A DNA stretch of 64,000 nt from an uncultured Luminiphilus sp. (GTDB taxonomy: Bacteria; Pseudomonadota; Gammaproteobacteria; Pseudomonadales; Halieaceae), in assembly GCA_943787485.1 (NCBI GenBank), contig CALSMP010000007.1, positions 16,916-80,915 of the forward strand. Direction: 5' to 3'. Of the stretch, positions 10,848-18,940 are shown piece after piece. A program made the position numbers and the translations under genes. Positions within the stretch are counted from its first letter, which is position 1. Every line of letters begins with the position of its first letter. A model generated the notes under the pieces. The model worked only from the letters and a program-made list of their open reading frames with translations. It was not told the origin of the DNA and made no database searches.

Positions 10848-11675
10848 ATGACAGCACGAGCACTGTCGCGACGATTTGCCATAGCAGCCGCTCTAATCTT
10901 GGTGAGTGCCTGCGCCAGCAGTCCAACCGGTCGCAGCCAGTTTTTATTGATCTCCCCTGAATCTGCCATTGTCGAATCGAAAGCGGCGTATCTCACAACC
11001 GTCAAAGCGCTCGATGACGAGGGCAAGCTGGTCAATGATCCAGAAACCGTCGGCCGCGTTGCCAACATTACCGGCCGCCTTGTTACGATCGCTGAGCAAG
11101 GTTTTCCCACCAGCGCCGGGTGGGAATGGAGCGTTGCGATCATCGATGATCCTGAAACCGTCAACGCGTGGTGTATGGCCGGGGGGCGGATGGCTGTTTA
11201 CACCGGCTTATTTGAGCAGCTGAATCTCACCGATGATGAGTTTGCTCAGATTATGGGTCACGAGATTTCACACGCGCTGGCGAATCACACCGCGGAGCGG
11301 ATGTCGGTGGCTATCGCCACAACCATCGGCGTTGTCGCCGTAGGCGCCGCTACTGACAGCTCCGGAGCGGCGATGGCGGGCGCTGCGTTAGCCGCTAACG
11401 TGGCCCTCGAGCTTCCCAATAGCCGCACCGCTGAAAGTGAGGCAGATCAAATCGGCATGGAGCTGGCAACCCGGGCGGGCTATGACCCCGAGGCAGCCGT
11501 CACCCTGTGGCAAAAGATGGGCGGTCTGGGCGACGCCCGGCCCCCAGAGTTTCTGAGCACCCATCCGGCCCCGGATAACCGCCAAGCATCGCTGCAGAAA
11601 ATGGTGCCGGCCATGAATTCGATCAACCCGACAAGAACCAAAGCGCCGATCACGGAAATCGAAATTGTGCGCTGA
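10848..11675 (+). CDS. M48 family zinc metallopeptidase lipoprotein (LoiP/YcaL-like)
   Basis: The protein is 275 residues. The N-terminus is a lipoprotein signal ending in the lipobox LVSAC (lipidated Cys22), so it is probably anchored in an envelope membrane facing the periplasm. The zinc-binding motif HEISH (H138, E139, H142) is followed by the third-ligand region RTAESEADQIG, as in M48 peptidases. LoiP and YcaL are E. coli lipoproteins of this family that act in outer-membrane quality control; that function is from the family. An AAGGAG-type Shine-Dalgarno lies just upstream of the ATG. It follows gpsA by 18 bases and may be the last gene of the lipid operon. Confidence 0.88.
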   Translation: MTARALSRRFAIAAALILVSACASSPTGRSQFLLISPESAIVESKAAYLTTVKALDDEGKLVNDPETVGRVANITGRLVTIAEQGFPTSAGWEWSVAIIDDPETVNAWCMAGGRMAVYTGLFEQLNLTDDEFAQIMGHEISHALANHTAERMSVAIATTIGVVAVGAATDSSGAAMAGAALAANVALELPNSRTAESEADQIGMELATRAGYDPEAAVTLWQKMGGLGDARPPEFLSTHPAPDNRQASLQKMVPAMNSINPTRTKAPITEIEIVR

Positions 11676-11680
11676 GGTCG

Positions 11681-13642
11681 CTAACGCAGGGTGTGCAAAA
11701 AATGCAGGTGATCCTCGTATTGATTCAGAATATCCAGCAGCACCTGCTCTCGCGTCCACCCCATAACATCGTAGTCCTGCCCTCCTTCAGCGAGATGAAC
11801 CTCGGCCCGATAAAACAGATCTGTCTGTGTCATGGAGTCCATCGGCTGCCCTGACAACGAGGCATCAGGACGCGGGTGAGGCCGACACTGAACTTCGTAG
11901 ACAAAATCGACTTCATCGCCGTGGCAGACCTCCAAACGCGACGCGCCCTTAATGGCGGTGCGCACTTCGGCACTCACACCGTGCTCCGCCAACTCAGCCA
12001 CGAAGTCTCGCATTGCGGGCACCACCGTTTCTCGCTGAAAGACCCGGATACTGTCGTCCGCGGGATAGGCCAACAAATTTCGCAGACGATCACGCCAATG
12101 ATCAGCCTCGGCCTCACTGGGCGGATGGACAGACATTGCCGTCCGCTTTGCCGCATCGCGTAACAGAGCCCGCCAGAAGCCCCAGCAGGCACCCAGCAGC
12201 GCTATGGAAAATGGCAGCGCGCTCGCAATAGTTGCAGTTTGTAGCGCCTGAAGCCCACCCCCTACCAAGAGCGCCGAAGCAATTATCGCGATGACCAGGG
12301 TCCAGACCGAGCGCTGAATAGCCGGCGTATCGTCCTGTCCTTTGGCGCTCAACATATTAAGCACCATGGCGCCGCTATCCGCCGAGGTAACAAAGAAAAT
12401 GACGATCATCATCAAGCAAATCAGTGAAAGAATTTGGGTGCCCGGCAGATAGTCGAGAAAGCGAAACAGGCCCACTGCCTGATTTTGTTGAATCGCAGTT
12501 CCCAGCTCCGCGTACCCCTGATTGCCGATCAGGTCGATCGCGCTGCCACCGAGCGTCCCCATCCACAGGCAAATGAACAGGGTGGGCGCAATAATGACGC
12601 CAAGCAAAAACTCTCGAATGGTCCGGCCCCGTGAGATTCGGGCGACAAAAATGCCGACAAAAGGTGCCCAACTAATCCACCAGCCCCAGTAAAAAATGGT
12701 CCAGCCCCCGAGCCAATCCGAGGGGTTGTAGACATAGAGATTGAAGGTTTTTGGAATCAAGCTGGCGATATAGCCACCAAAGTTTTGCAGGGTGCCTGAA
12801 AGCAGTAAAACCGTCGGTCCCACTATTAGGATGCCGATCAACAACAGCACGGCCAGTATGGTATTGGCCTCTGAAAGTTTTTTAATCCCGGTATCCAGGC
12901 CCAACAGAACGGAGATCGTGGCCAACGCCATGACGCAAAAAATGAGAATAACCTGGACCCAGATAGCGATAGGCAGATCAAAGAGGTAGTTCATGCCGGC
13001 GTTGATTTGCAGCACCCCAAGGCCAAGGCTCACCGAAATGCCGTAGGTGGTGCAAATCACCGCGAAAACATCAACCGCCGCGCCCATGGGGCCATAGATC
13101 CGCTCGCCAATCAGCGGATAAAACGCCGAGCGCAGGGTCAGTGGCAGGTCGTGGCGATAGGCAAAATAGGCCAGCATCATGGCTACGACGGCATAGACCG
13201 CCCAGGCATTGAACCCCCAATGAAAAAAGGTGAGCTGCAGTGCCTCAGCGGCGGCAGCCGAGGTTTGTGCCTCCCCCGCTGGCGGACTTAAATAGTGCAT
13301 GACCGGCTCGGCCACACCGTAAAACATGAGGCCAATACCGACGCCCGCAGCAAACAGCATAGAAAACCAGGAGGCGAAACCATAGGCCGGCTTAGCGTGA
13401 TCGGGGCCGAGCTTGATATCGCCGTACCGGGACAGCGCCAAAACCACGACCATCACCGATACCGCGGCAATCACCAGCACATAGAACCAGCTAGCAGTCG
13501 CCACAATGGCACTCTGGATTTCGTTAAATACCGATCGGCCCTCCCCGGGAATGAGCAGGACGCCGGCTGTTAGGCTAAAAAGAATGAGCAAAGCGGGGAA
13601 AAAAACCGGTCCATCTACATTAAAGCGTGTGCGAGTACTCAA
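11681..13642 (-). CDS. betT: BCCT family transporter (BetT-like, choline/betaine uptake)
   Basis: This is a betaine-choline-carnitine transporter of about 653 residues with twelve predicted membrane helices. Diagnostic stretches are GFASWFSMLFAAGVGIGLMFYGVAEP, HWGFNAWAVYAVVAM and the tryptophan-rich IFYWGWWISWAPFVGIFVARISRGRT of helix 8. The cytoplasmic C-terminal extension of about 140 residues is typical of BetT-type choline symporters, where it senses osmolarity. A frame start at 13741 would add 33 unlikely residues without a ribosome site; TTG at 13642 has GGGGAAA just upstream and is preferred. No betAB or betI genes are visible, so the substrate is open (choline, betaine, or DMSP as shown for some marine BCCT carriers). 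Confidence 0.85.
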   Translation of the reverse strand: MSTRTRFNVDGPVFFPALLILFSLTAGVLLIPGEGRSVFNEIQSAIVATASWFYVLVIAAVSVMVVVLALSRYGDIKLGPDHAKPAYGFASWFSMLFAAGVGIGLMFYGVAEPVMHYLSPPAGEAQTSAAAAEALQLTFFHWGFNAWAVYAVVAMMLAYFAYRHDLPLTLRSAFYPLIGERIYGPMGAAVDVFAVICTTYGISVSLGLGVLQINAGMNYLFDLPIAIWVQVILIFCVMALATISVLLGLDTGIKKLSEANTILAVLLLIGILIVGPTVLLLSGTLQNFGGYIASLIPKTFNLYVYNPSDWLGGWTIFYWGWWISWAPFVGIFVARISRGRTIREFLLGVIIAPTLFICLWMGTLGGSAIDLIGNQGYAELGTAIQQNQAVGLFRFLDYLPGTQILSLICLMMIVIFFVTSADSGAMVLNMLSAKGQDDTPAIQRSVWTLVIAIIASALLVGGGLQALQTATIASALPFSIALLGACWGFWRALLRDAAKRTAMSVHPPSEAEADHWRDRLRNLLAYPADDSIRVFQRETVVPAMRDFVAELAEHGVSAEVRTAIKGASRLEVCHGDEVDFVYEVQCRPHPRPDASLSGQPMDSMTQTDLFYRAEVHLAEGGQDYDVMGWTREQVLLDILNQYEDHLHFLHTLR

Positions 13643-14141
13643 AATTTCCCCTGATTTTATGTGTGCTGTTGCGAGTGTCGTTCTCTGCGACGTTTTTGGC
13701 GCTGCGATCGGCCCAGTCGACGTCGGAGCAACGTGGCGCATATTTGGCTAGCATCATACAGATTTCGCAGTGGCGCTGTAGTGCGCCGGGCGGCCGCCCC
13801 AACTCCCTTCAATCCCCAATGTAACGAGGGAATGTGTCCAGCGAAGGCAACGCCACTCCCCGTCCCTAGCTCGAGCCTAGATGACACAAGCTCCGAGGCC
13901 AGGGCTTGCTATCAATTTCGTTCGACGGGCACAAATCCGGCCGCCACGGCAAAGAAAATGGGATAAAACCCCCAAAAACCCACAATATTTTTACGTGTTA
14001 AGGCGCCGAACCTAGCTGAAAAAGTATTGATTTCAAATGCTTATGTGCTACTCGCGGCGGGATGCAATTGAAAAATACCTGCGTTAAACTTTTACGTTGG
14101 CACCATGAAACTAAAAGATAAATCACACAATGGAGTTGCCC
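13643..14141. promoter_or_regulatory. 500-base divergent intergenic region
   Basis: No gene is convincing here; the short open frames lack ribosome sites and protein-like composition. It must contain promoters for the transporter (leftward) and the TonB-dependent receptor (rightward). The right half (13960-14120) is AT-rich with TTTTTACGTG and TTGAAAAATA stretches. I could not assign -10/-35 pairs with confidence, and I see no long inverted repeat. Confidence 0.35.
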
Positions 14142-16814
14142 ATGCCTTATCCCCACAATCTTAGACGCCACACGCTCGCCACAGCGGTCGGCACGGCGCT
14201 TGTACCCATGCTTGCCGCCACCCATGCACAGGCGCAGCTGGAAGAGGTCGTGGTCACCGCGACCAAGCAAGAGGCCAGCCTGCAAGACGTGCCTGTCGCG
14301 GTTTCAGCGCTGACTGAAGAGTCGCTGAACCAACGCGGCGTAACCAGTTTTAACGACTACCTGATCCAGCTGCCTAACGTATCAGCGGGCGGTGCGGGCC
14401 CCGGTCAGTCAACCATGTACATTCGGGGTATTGCCTCTACCACGCCTAACCTCACGACATCGGGTGTAGCCGGCTTGAGTCCTAACGTGGCGCTGTATCT
14501 CGACGAACAGCCGCTGAGTCAACCAGGCCGTAACCTCGACGTGTACATTGTCGATATGAATCGTGTTGAGGTGCTCGCCGGACCTCAGGGCACGCTGTTC
14601 GGCGCAAGTTCTCAGGCAGGCGTGATTCGTTTGATCACGAACAAGCCAGATCCAACCGGCTTCTCGGGCAGCGTGAGAGCGGGTGCCTCAACCATGAAAG
14701 ATGGTGAAGCTAACTACAATATCAATGCGACGGTGAATATTCCCCTAGGTGATAACTTTGCCGTCCGCGCTAGTATCTACACCGATGAGAAGGGCGGCTA
14801 CATTGATAACATCCCTGGAACCCGTTCGACGCGCGAAAGTGCGCGCTTCCGCTCGGGCAGCACGATACGCTCAAACGGTACAGCGGTGGGTTTCCGAGGT
14901 GGCTTCCAAGCGGGTGTGGACCTTAGCAACGTCAACTTCATTGATGCGAACAATGCTGCTCTAGTTGAGGAAGACTTCAACGACACCACTTACCAAGGTG
15001 CTCGTATCAGTGCCCTTTGGAACATTAACGATAACTGGAGCCTGCAAGTTGGCGCTATGGCCCAGGAGATCGATAGCGACGGTACGTTTTATGTCGACCC
15101 CAACCTTGACGGTGACTATGAGATCCAGCGCTTTGAGGCTGAAAATATCAAAGACGAGTACACCAATTTCAGCTGGACTTTGGAAGGCAGGTTGGGCGCA
15201 TTAGACGTGCTGTATACCGGCGCCTTCACCGAACGTGAAACTGATCAGCGAGTAGATTACTCTGACTATCTATTCATCGGTCAGTATATTCCCTACTACA
15301 TCTGTGACTACTACGTTTCGTACACGACCTATGCACCAGGCGGAGTTCCCACAGGCAACTGTTACTCACCGAACTTGTACACCACCAACAAGGTCGATAG
15401 TGAATTCCAGACCCACGAAATCCGTATAAGTACTGACCAAAGTGCGAAAGTCCGCGTCACTGCAGGCGTTTTTTACAGCGACATGGAGCTCACCGAGCAG
15501 GTGGACTTTTCTTACCCAAGCAACCAGTTAGTTGACGCTTGGGGCTCGGGTTCAGGCAATGGCTTTGGTTTTGCCGAGAACTATAACTATCCCTACGCTG
15601 GTCAGGGCGGCTACCGACCCGGCGCAGGTCCTTACCCAGCAGACACCGTTTTCCGCAACGACATTCTTCGTACAGACGAACAGATGGGCGTGTTCGGTGA
15701 AATCAGCTACGACCTTTCGGACAGCCTGACCATCACAGGTGGTCTGCGCTACTTCGACTATGAGGTCGACTTAGCGGGAAGCGCAAACGGCAGCTTCTAT
15801 AATATGAGTGGTACCGACTACAACCGTTTTGGTACAAACATCAATGACCTGTACGACGGAGACCAGTCAATTACTTGGACTTACTCGGGAGGCTTCTTCT
15901 CCTATGAGGATGCACCCGTTTACACACCAAATAACCTACCCACGGTTAATGACCCCAACTTCAACTACAGCGAAGCCGACATAAGACGCATTACCAACAG
16001 CGTGTTTGCGCCAGATGTAGCTGAGGATGATGGTTTTATCGGTAAGATCACCCTGTCTTGGACTCCCGATGACAACAGTCTGTATTATCTGACGTGGTCT
16101 GAAGGATTCCGAACCGGCCTGTTGAACCGTCCCGGTGGTGCTTATCAAGCGCAGAACAATTACACGGTACCTTTTGATGTGAAGTCGGACGAGCTGACCA
16201 ACCTAGAAGTAGGCTGGAAGCTGGACCTCTTCGATGGCATGTTCCGGTTTAACGGTTCAGTGTTCATGGTCGATATCGCCGATTTGCAAACAACGATCTT
16301 TGATACCAGCATTGTCAACCTGTTCTTCTCGGACAACGCGGCGGACGCAGACGTCAAGGGCCTCGAGGGCGACATTACGTGGATGGTCTCGAACAACCTG
16401 ACCGTCGGTGCAGCATTCTCGTTCCTCGATACCGAGGTGACCGCGAGTAACACGCCGAGCACGGACGTAATAGTGGGTTCAGAGCTTGCTTATGCACCTA
16501 ACTACCAAGGTAATCTTTGGGCCCGTTGGGAGTGGTCTATGGGCAATGGCTGGACGGCGCACATGATGCCTTCGGTTGCCTACTCTGACAGCTCCTACAG
16601 TGACATCATCTCGATCAACAGCATGGAAGTGCCAAGTTGGACAAAGGTAGATGTAACTGGCGGCGTTAGCACAGATCGATGGATGGTAGAGGCTTTTGTC
16701 ACTAACCTGACTGATGAGCGCGTTGTCACGGGCGCCAACTATGTTAACGATCGTGAGCGCCTCGCTCTTGCACCGCCCACTACACTGGGTCTACGTGCCT
16801 CGTTCAGCTTCTGA
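14142..16814 (+). CDS. TonB-dependent outer-membrane receptor with Tyr-rich Cys-paired segment
   Basis: The receptor is about 890 residues. It begins with a signal peptide ending near ATHAQA, followed by a TonB-box-like EEVVVTATK. The plug domain has VPVAVSAL, the MYIRGI motif and RVEVLAGPQGTLFGASSQAGVIRLIT. The long beta-barrel ends in aromatic LGLRASFSF, as outer-membrane barrels do. The start at 14142 is chosen because GGAG lies about seven bases upstream, whereas ATG at 14130 lacks one. Residues 373-415 hold 11 tyrosines in 43 residues with Cys388 and Cys407. The family imports siderophores, vitamins, glycans or other large substrates; the ligand is unknown. A TPR-sulfotransferase follows 63 bases downstream, after a strong terminator. 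Confidence 0.93.
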   Translation: MPYPHNLRRHTLATAVGTALVPMLAATHAQAQLEEVVVTATKQEASLQDVPVAVSALTEESLNQRGVTSFNDYLIQLPNVSAGGAGPGQSTMYIRGIASTTPNLTTSGVAGLSPNVALYLDEQPLSQPGRNLDVYIVDMNRVEVLAGPQGTLFGASSQAGVIRLITNKPDPTGFSGSVRAGASTMKDGEANYNINATVNIPLGDNFAVRASIYTDEKGGYIDNIPGTRSTRESARFRSGSTIRSNGTAVGFRGGFQAGVDLSNVNFIDANNAALVEEDFNDTTYQGARISALWNINDNWSLQVGAMAQEIDSDGTFYVDPNLDGDYEIQRFEAENIKDEYTNFSWTLEGRLGALDVLYTGAFTERETDQRVDYSDYLFIGQYIPYYICDYYVSYTTYAPGGVPTGNCYSPNLYTTNKVDSEFQTHEIRISTDQSAKVRVTAGVFYSDMELTEQVDFSYPSNQLVDAWGSGSGNGFGFAENYNYPYAGQGGYRPGAGPYPADTVFRNDILRTDEQMGVFGEISYDLSDSLTITGGLRYFDYEVDLAGSANGSFYNMSGTDYNRFGTNINDLYDGDQSITWTYSGGFFSYEDAPVYTPNNLPTVNDPNFNYSEADIRRITNSVFAPDVAEDDGFIGKITLSWTPDDNSLYYLTWSEGFRTGLLNRPGGAYQAQNNYTVPFDVKSDELTNLEVGWKLDLFDGMFRFNGSVFMVDIADLQTTIFDTSIVNLFFSDNAADADVKGLEGDITWMVSNNLTVGAAFSFLDTEVTASNTPSTDVIVGSELAYAPNYQGNLWARWEWSMGNGWTAHMMPSVAYSDSSYSDIISINSMEVPSWTKVDVTGGVSTDRWMVEAFVTNLTDERVVTGANYVNDRERLALAPPTTLGLRASFSF
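15258..15386 (+). other. Tyr-rich, Cys-paired segment of the first TonB-dependent receptor
   Basis: Residues 373-415 contain 11 tyrosines, several in pairs (PYYIC, DYYVS), with cysteines 388 and 407 that could form a disulfide. Given the barrel position, this is likely part of an extracellular loop (inference). A comparable segment starts at nearly the same residue number in the second receptor of this window. Confidence 0.7.
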
Positions 16815-16840
16815 TATAGACGTCGAACAGGCAACAACCG

Positions 16841-16868
16841 AAAGTGCCCCCGCGGGGGCACTTTTTAT
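16841..16868 (+). terminator. Rho-independent terminator after the first receptor
   Basis: A perfect 24-base palindrome (AAAGTGCCCCCG and its complement, 16841-16864) is followed by a run of T. It lies 26 bases after the receptor stop codon and just before the sulfotransferase start. Confidence 0.9.
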
Positions 16869-16877
16869 TTGTAACGG

Positions 16878-18872
16878 ATGAACCGCAAATTTATGTCTGA
16901 CACCGCCCGCGCCATGGATCAACAGGAGATCCAGAAACTGATCCAACAAGGCAAGCTCCCAGATGCCCTTAGAGCTCTGGATGGCTTGGACGCTGACGAT
17001 CGTAACTCGCAAATGAACCTGTACATGCGCGGTGTCTGTCTTCGGCACCTCAGGCAGTGGGCAGATGCAGAGAAAGTGCTTCACCAACTGATCGCCAAAT
17101 CCCCGTCCTATGGGCGGGGATTTCAAGAGCTAGGGCATTTATACAGGGATGCAGGGCGACCACCAGAAGCAGTCGGTGCCTACGCAACCGCCTGTCATCT
17201 TAACCCGGCGCTTAAGGCCAGCTGGCAAGGTCAATATAACCTTCTCGATCACGAGCGCTCTGTGGATCGGGTGGCACAAGTAAAAGAGCGCATTGACTGG
17301 CTAGACGGCCTGCCTCCCGTGCTTTTGGCCAGCCTCGATATGCTGCACGAAGGCAAGCTGATCAAGGCGGAGCAGCTGTGCCGCCAATTCATGCAGCAAA
17401 ATCCGCAGCACATTGAAGGCATGCGCCTGCTCGCTGACATTGCCATCAAGCATGGGGTACTCGAAGATGCGGAGTTCCTATTGGAAAGTGCCGTTGCGTT
17501 TGACCCCGGCCATCAACGCGCTCGCATCGACTACGTTCAAGCGCTCAGCAAGCGACAACGCTACCAACAGGCGAGCGAGGAGGCCAAAGCGCTGCTTGAA
17601 GCCAGCCCAGAAAACCCCCAATTCCAGTCGCTTTATGCGATACAGTCGATGCAACTGGGGGATTACCAAACGGCTCTCGATTTATTTGACAGCATTCTCG
17701 AGCGTATCCCGCACGATCCGGTGACCCACGTATCAAAAGGCCACGCGCTAAAGACCGGCGGTAAAACGGCTGAAGCCGTTAGCTCGTATCAAGCGGCCAT
17801 TGATGCACAGCCCATGCACTGCGACGCCTGGTACTCCCTAGCCAATCTGAAGACTTACCGGTTCGATGATGACCAGATTCGCACCATGCTGGAGCTGGAT
17901 AAAAATCCTCATCTGGCAGGGCAAGACCGGGTTTACCTGCAGTTTGCTCTCGGCAAGGCCTTCGAAGATAAGAATGCGTTTGACAAGTCCTTCTTTCACT
18001 ACAGCAAAGGAAATGACATCAAGCGAACTCAAGTACAGTACCGGGCAGACGGGACCAGCCGTGAGTGCGAGGAACAAATCGCTGCCTGCACTCCTGGCAC
18101 TTTTAAACAGGTATCCGGTCATGATGCCCCAGATCCGATTTTTATTGTCGGGCTGCCTAGAGCGGGATCAACGTTACTTGAGCAGATTTTGTCCTCTCAC
18201 AGCCAAATCGACGGCACGCTTGAGCTACCCAACGTGCTTTCCATAAGCGGCAAGCTTCGGCGACTTGGCCAGCGGGAGGGCAATAACCGGTATCCGGAGA
18301 TACTTAATCATCTAACGCCAGAGACACTGCGCGAGCTAGGCGAAGAATATATTCGCGATACTCAAATTCACCGCTTAGGGGCGCCTTTCTTTATCGACAA
18401 GATGCCTAACAACTTTCGTCATATTGGCCTTATTCGGCTCATGCTGCCCAATGCAAAAATCATTGACGCCCGCCGCGACCCCATGGCGTGCTGCTTCAGC
18501 GGGTTCAAGCAGTTGTTTGCCGAGGGCCAGCTTTTTAGCTATTCGCTCGATGATATCGGCCGTTATTACAAGGACTATGTGAAATTAATGGCGCATTGGG
18601 ACGAGGTCATTCCCGGCTACGTGCTTCGAGTCCAACACGAGGACGTTGTTGCCAACCTTGAGACACAGGTAACGCGTATGCTCGATTTTTGCGGTGTGCC
18701 CTTCGAGGAGTCCTGTCTTGAGTTTCATAAAACTGAACGCAACGTCAGGACACCCTCTTCCGAGCAAGTCCGGCAACCGATTTTCTCCACCGCTTTGGAG
18801 CAATGGAAAAACTATGAGCCCTGGCTCGAGCCCTTAAAGCAGGCCCTTGGTTCTACATTGGCACCAAGATGA
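16878..18872 (+). CDS. TPR-repeat sulfotransferase (tyrosylprotein-sulfotransferase-like domain)
   Basis: The 664-residue protein has no signal peptide and should be cytoplasmic. Residues about 10-400 form tandem TPR helices, with repeats such as YMRGVCLRHLRQWADAEKVL and AVSSYQAAIDAQPMHCDAWYSLANL. The C-terminal sulfotransferase domain starts with IFIVGLPRAGSTLLEQ, the 5'-phosphosulfate loop that binds PAPS (P427, R428). A Glu (E449) sits 16 residues after the loop leucine, the spacing I recall for the catalytic Glu of eukaryotic tyrosylprotein sulfotransferases. DARRDPMACCFSGFKQLF resembles the 3'-phosphate loop. The acceptor is unknown: a protein (TPR domains bind proteins) or a glycan. It lies between a TonB-dependent receptor and an OafA-type acyltransferase. 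The ATG at 16878 has little ribosome-site support; ATG at 16893 is an alternative. Confidence 0.88.
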   Translation: MNRKFMSDTARAMDQQEIQKLIQQGKLPDALRALDGLDADDRNSQMNLYMRGVCLRHLRQWADAEKVLHQLIAKSPSYGRGFQELGHLYRDAGRPPEAVGAYATACHLNPALKASWQGQYNLLDHERSVDRVAQVKERIDWLDGLPPVLLASLDMLHEGKLIKAEQLCRQFMQQNPQHIEGMRLLADIAIKHGVLEDAEFLLESAVAFDPGHQRARIDYVQALSKRQRYQQASEEAKALLEASPENPQFQSLYAIQSMQLGDYQTALDLFDSILERIPHDPVTHVSKGHALKTGGKTAEAVSSYQAAIDAQPMHCDAWYSLANLKTYRFDDDQIRTMLELDKNPHLAGQDRVYLQFALGKAFEDKNAFDKSFFHYSKGNDIKRTQVQYRADGTSRECEEQIAACTPGTFKQVSGHDAPDPIFIVGLPRAGSTLLEQILSSHSQIDGTLELPNVLSISGKLRRLGQREGNNRYPEILNHLTPETLRELGEEYIRDTQIHRLGAPFFIDKMPNNFRHIGLIRLMLPNAKIIDARRDPMACCFSGFKQLFAEGQLFSYSLDDIGRYYKDYVKLMAHWDEVIPGYVLRVQHEDVVANLETQVTRMLDFCGVPFEESCLEFHKTERNVRTPSSEQVRQPIFSTALEQWKNYEPWLEPLKQALGSTLAPR

Positions 18873-18904
18873 GCTTCGATCCTGCGCACAATCGAGGCTT
18901 TTAC
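18873..18904 (+). terminator. probable terminator after the first sulfotransferase
   Basis: GCTTCGAT (18873-18880) can pair with ATCGAGGC (18891-18898), with one G-U pair and a 10-base loop, followed by TTTT. It starts immediately after the stop codon. Confidence 0.5.
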
Positions 18905-18940
18905 TTACTTGTCCGCTGAAAGCTCGTGATCTAATTCGGT

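Noticed and set aside
13742..14129. A gene in the long gap before the first receptor
   Set aside because: Short frames only, with no ribosome site and no protein-like composition; the region is better read as control DNA.
16815..16877. First receptor and sulfotransferase as one transcript
   Set aside because: A strong Rho-independent terminator lies between them, so any link is by function or a separate promoter rather than simple co-transcription.
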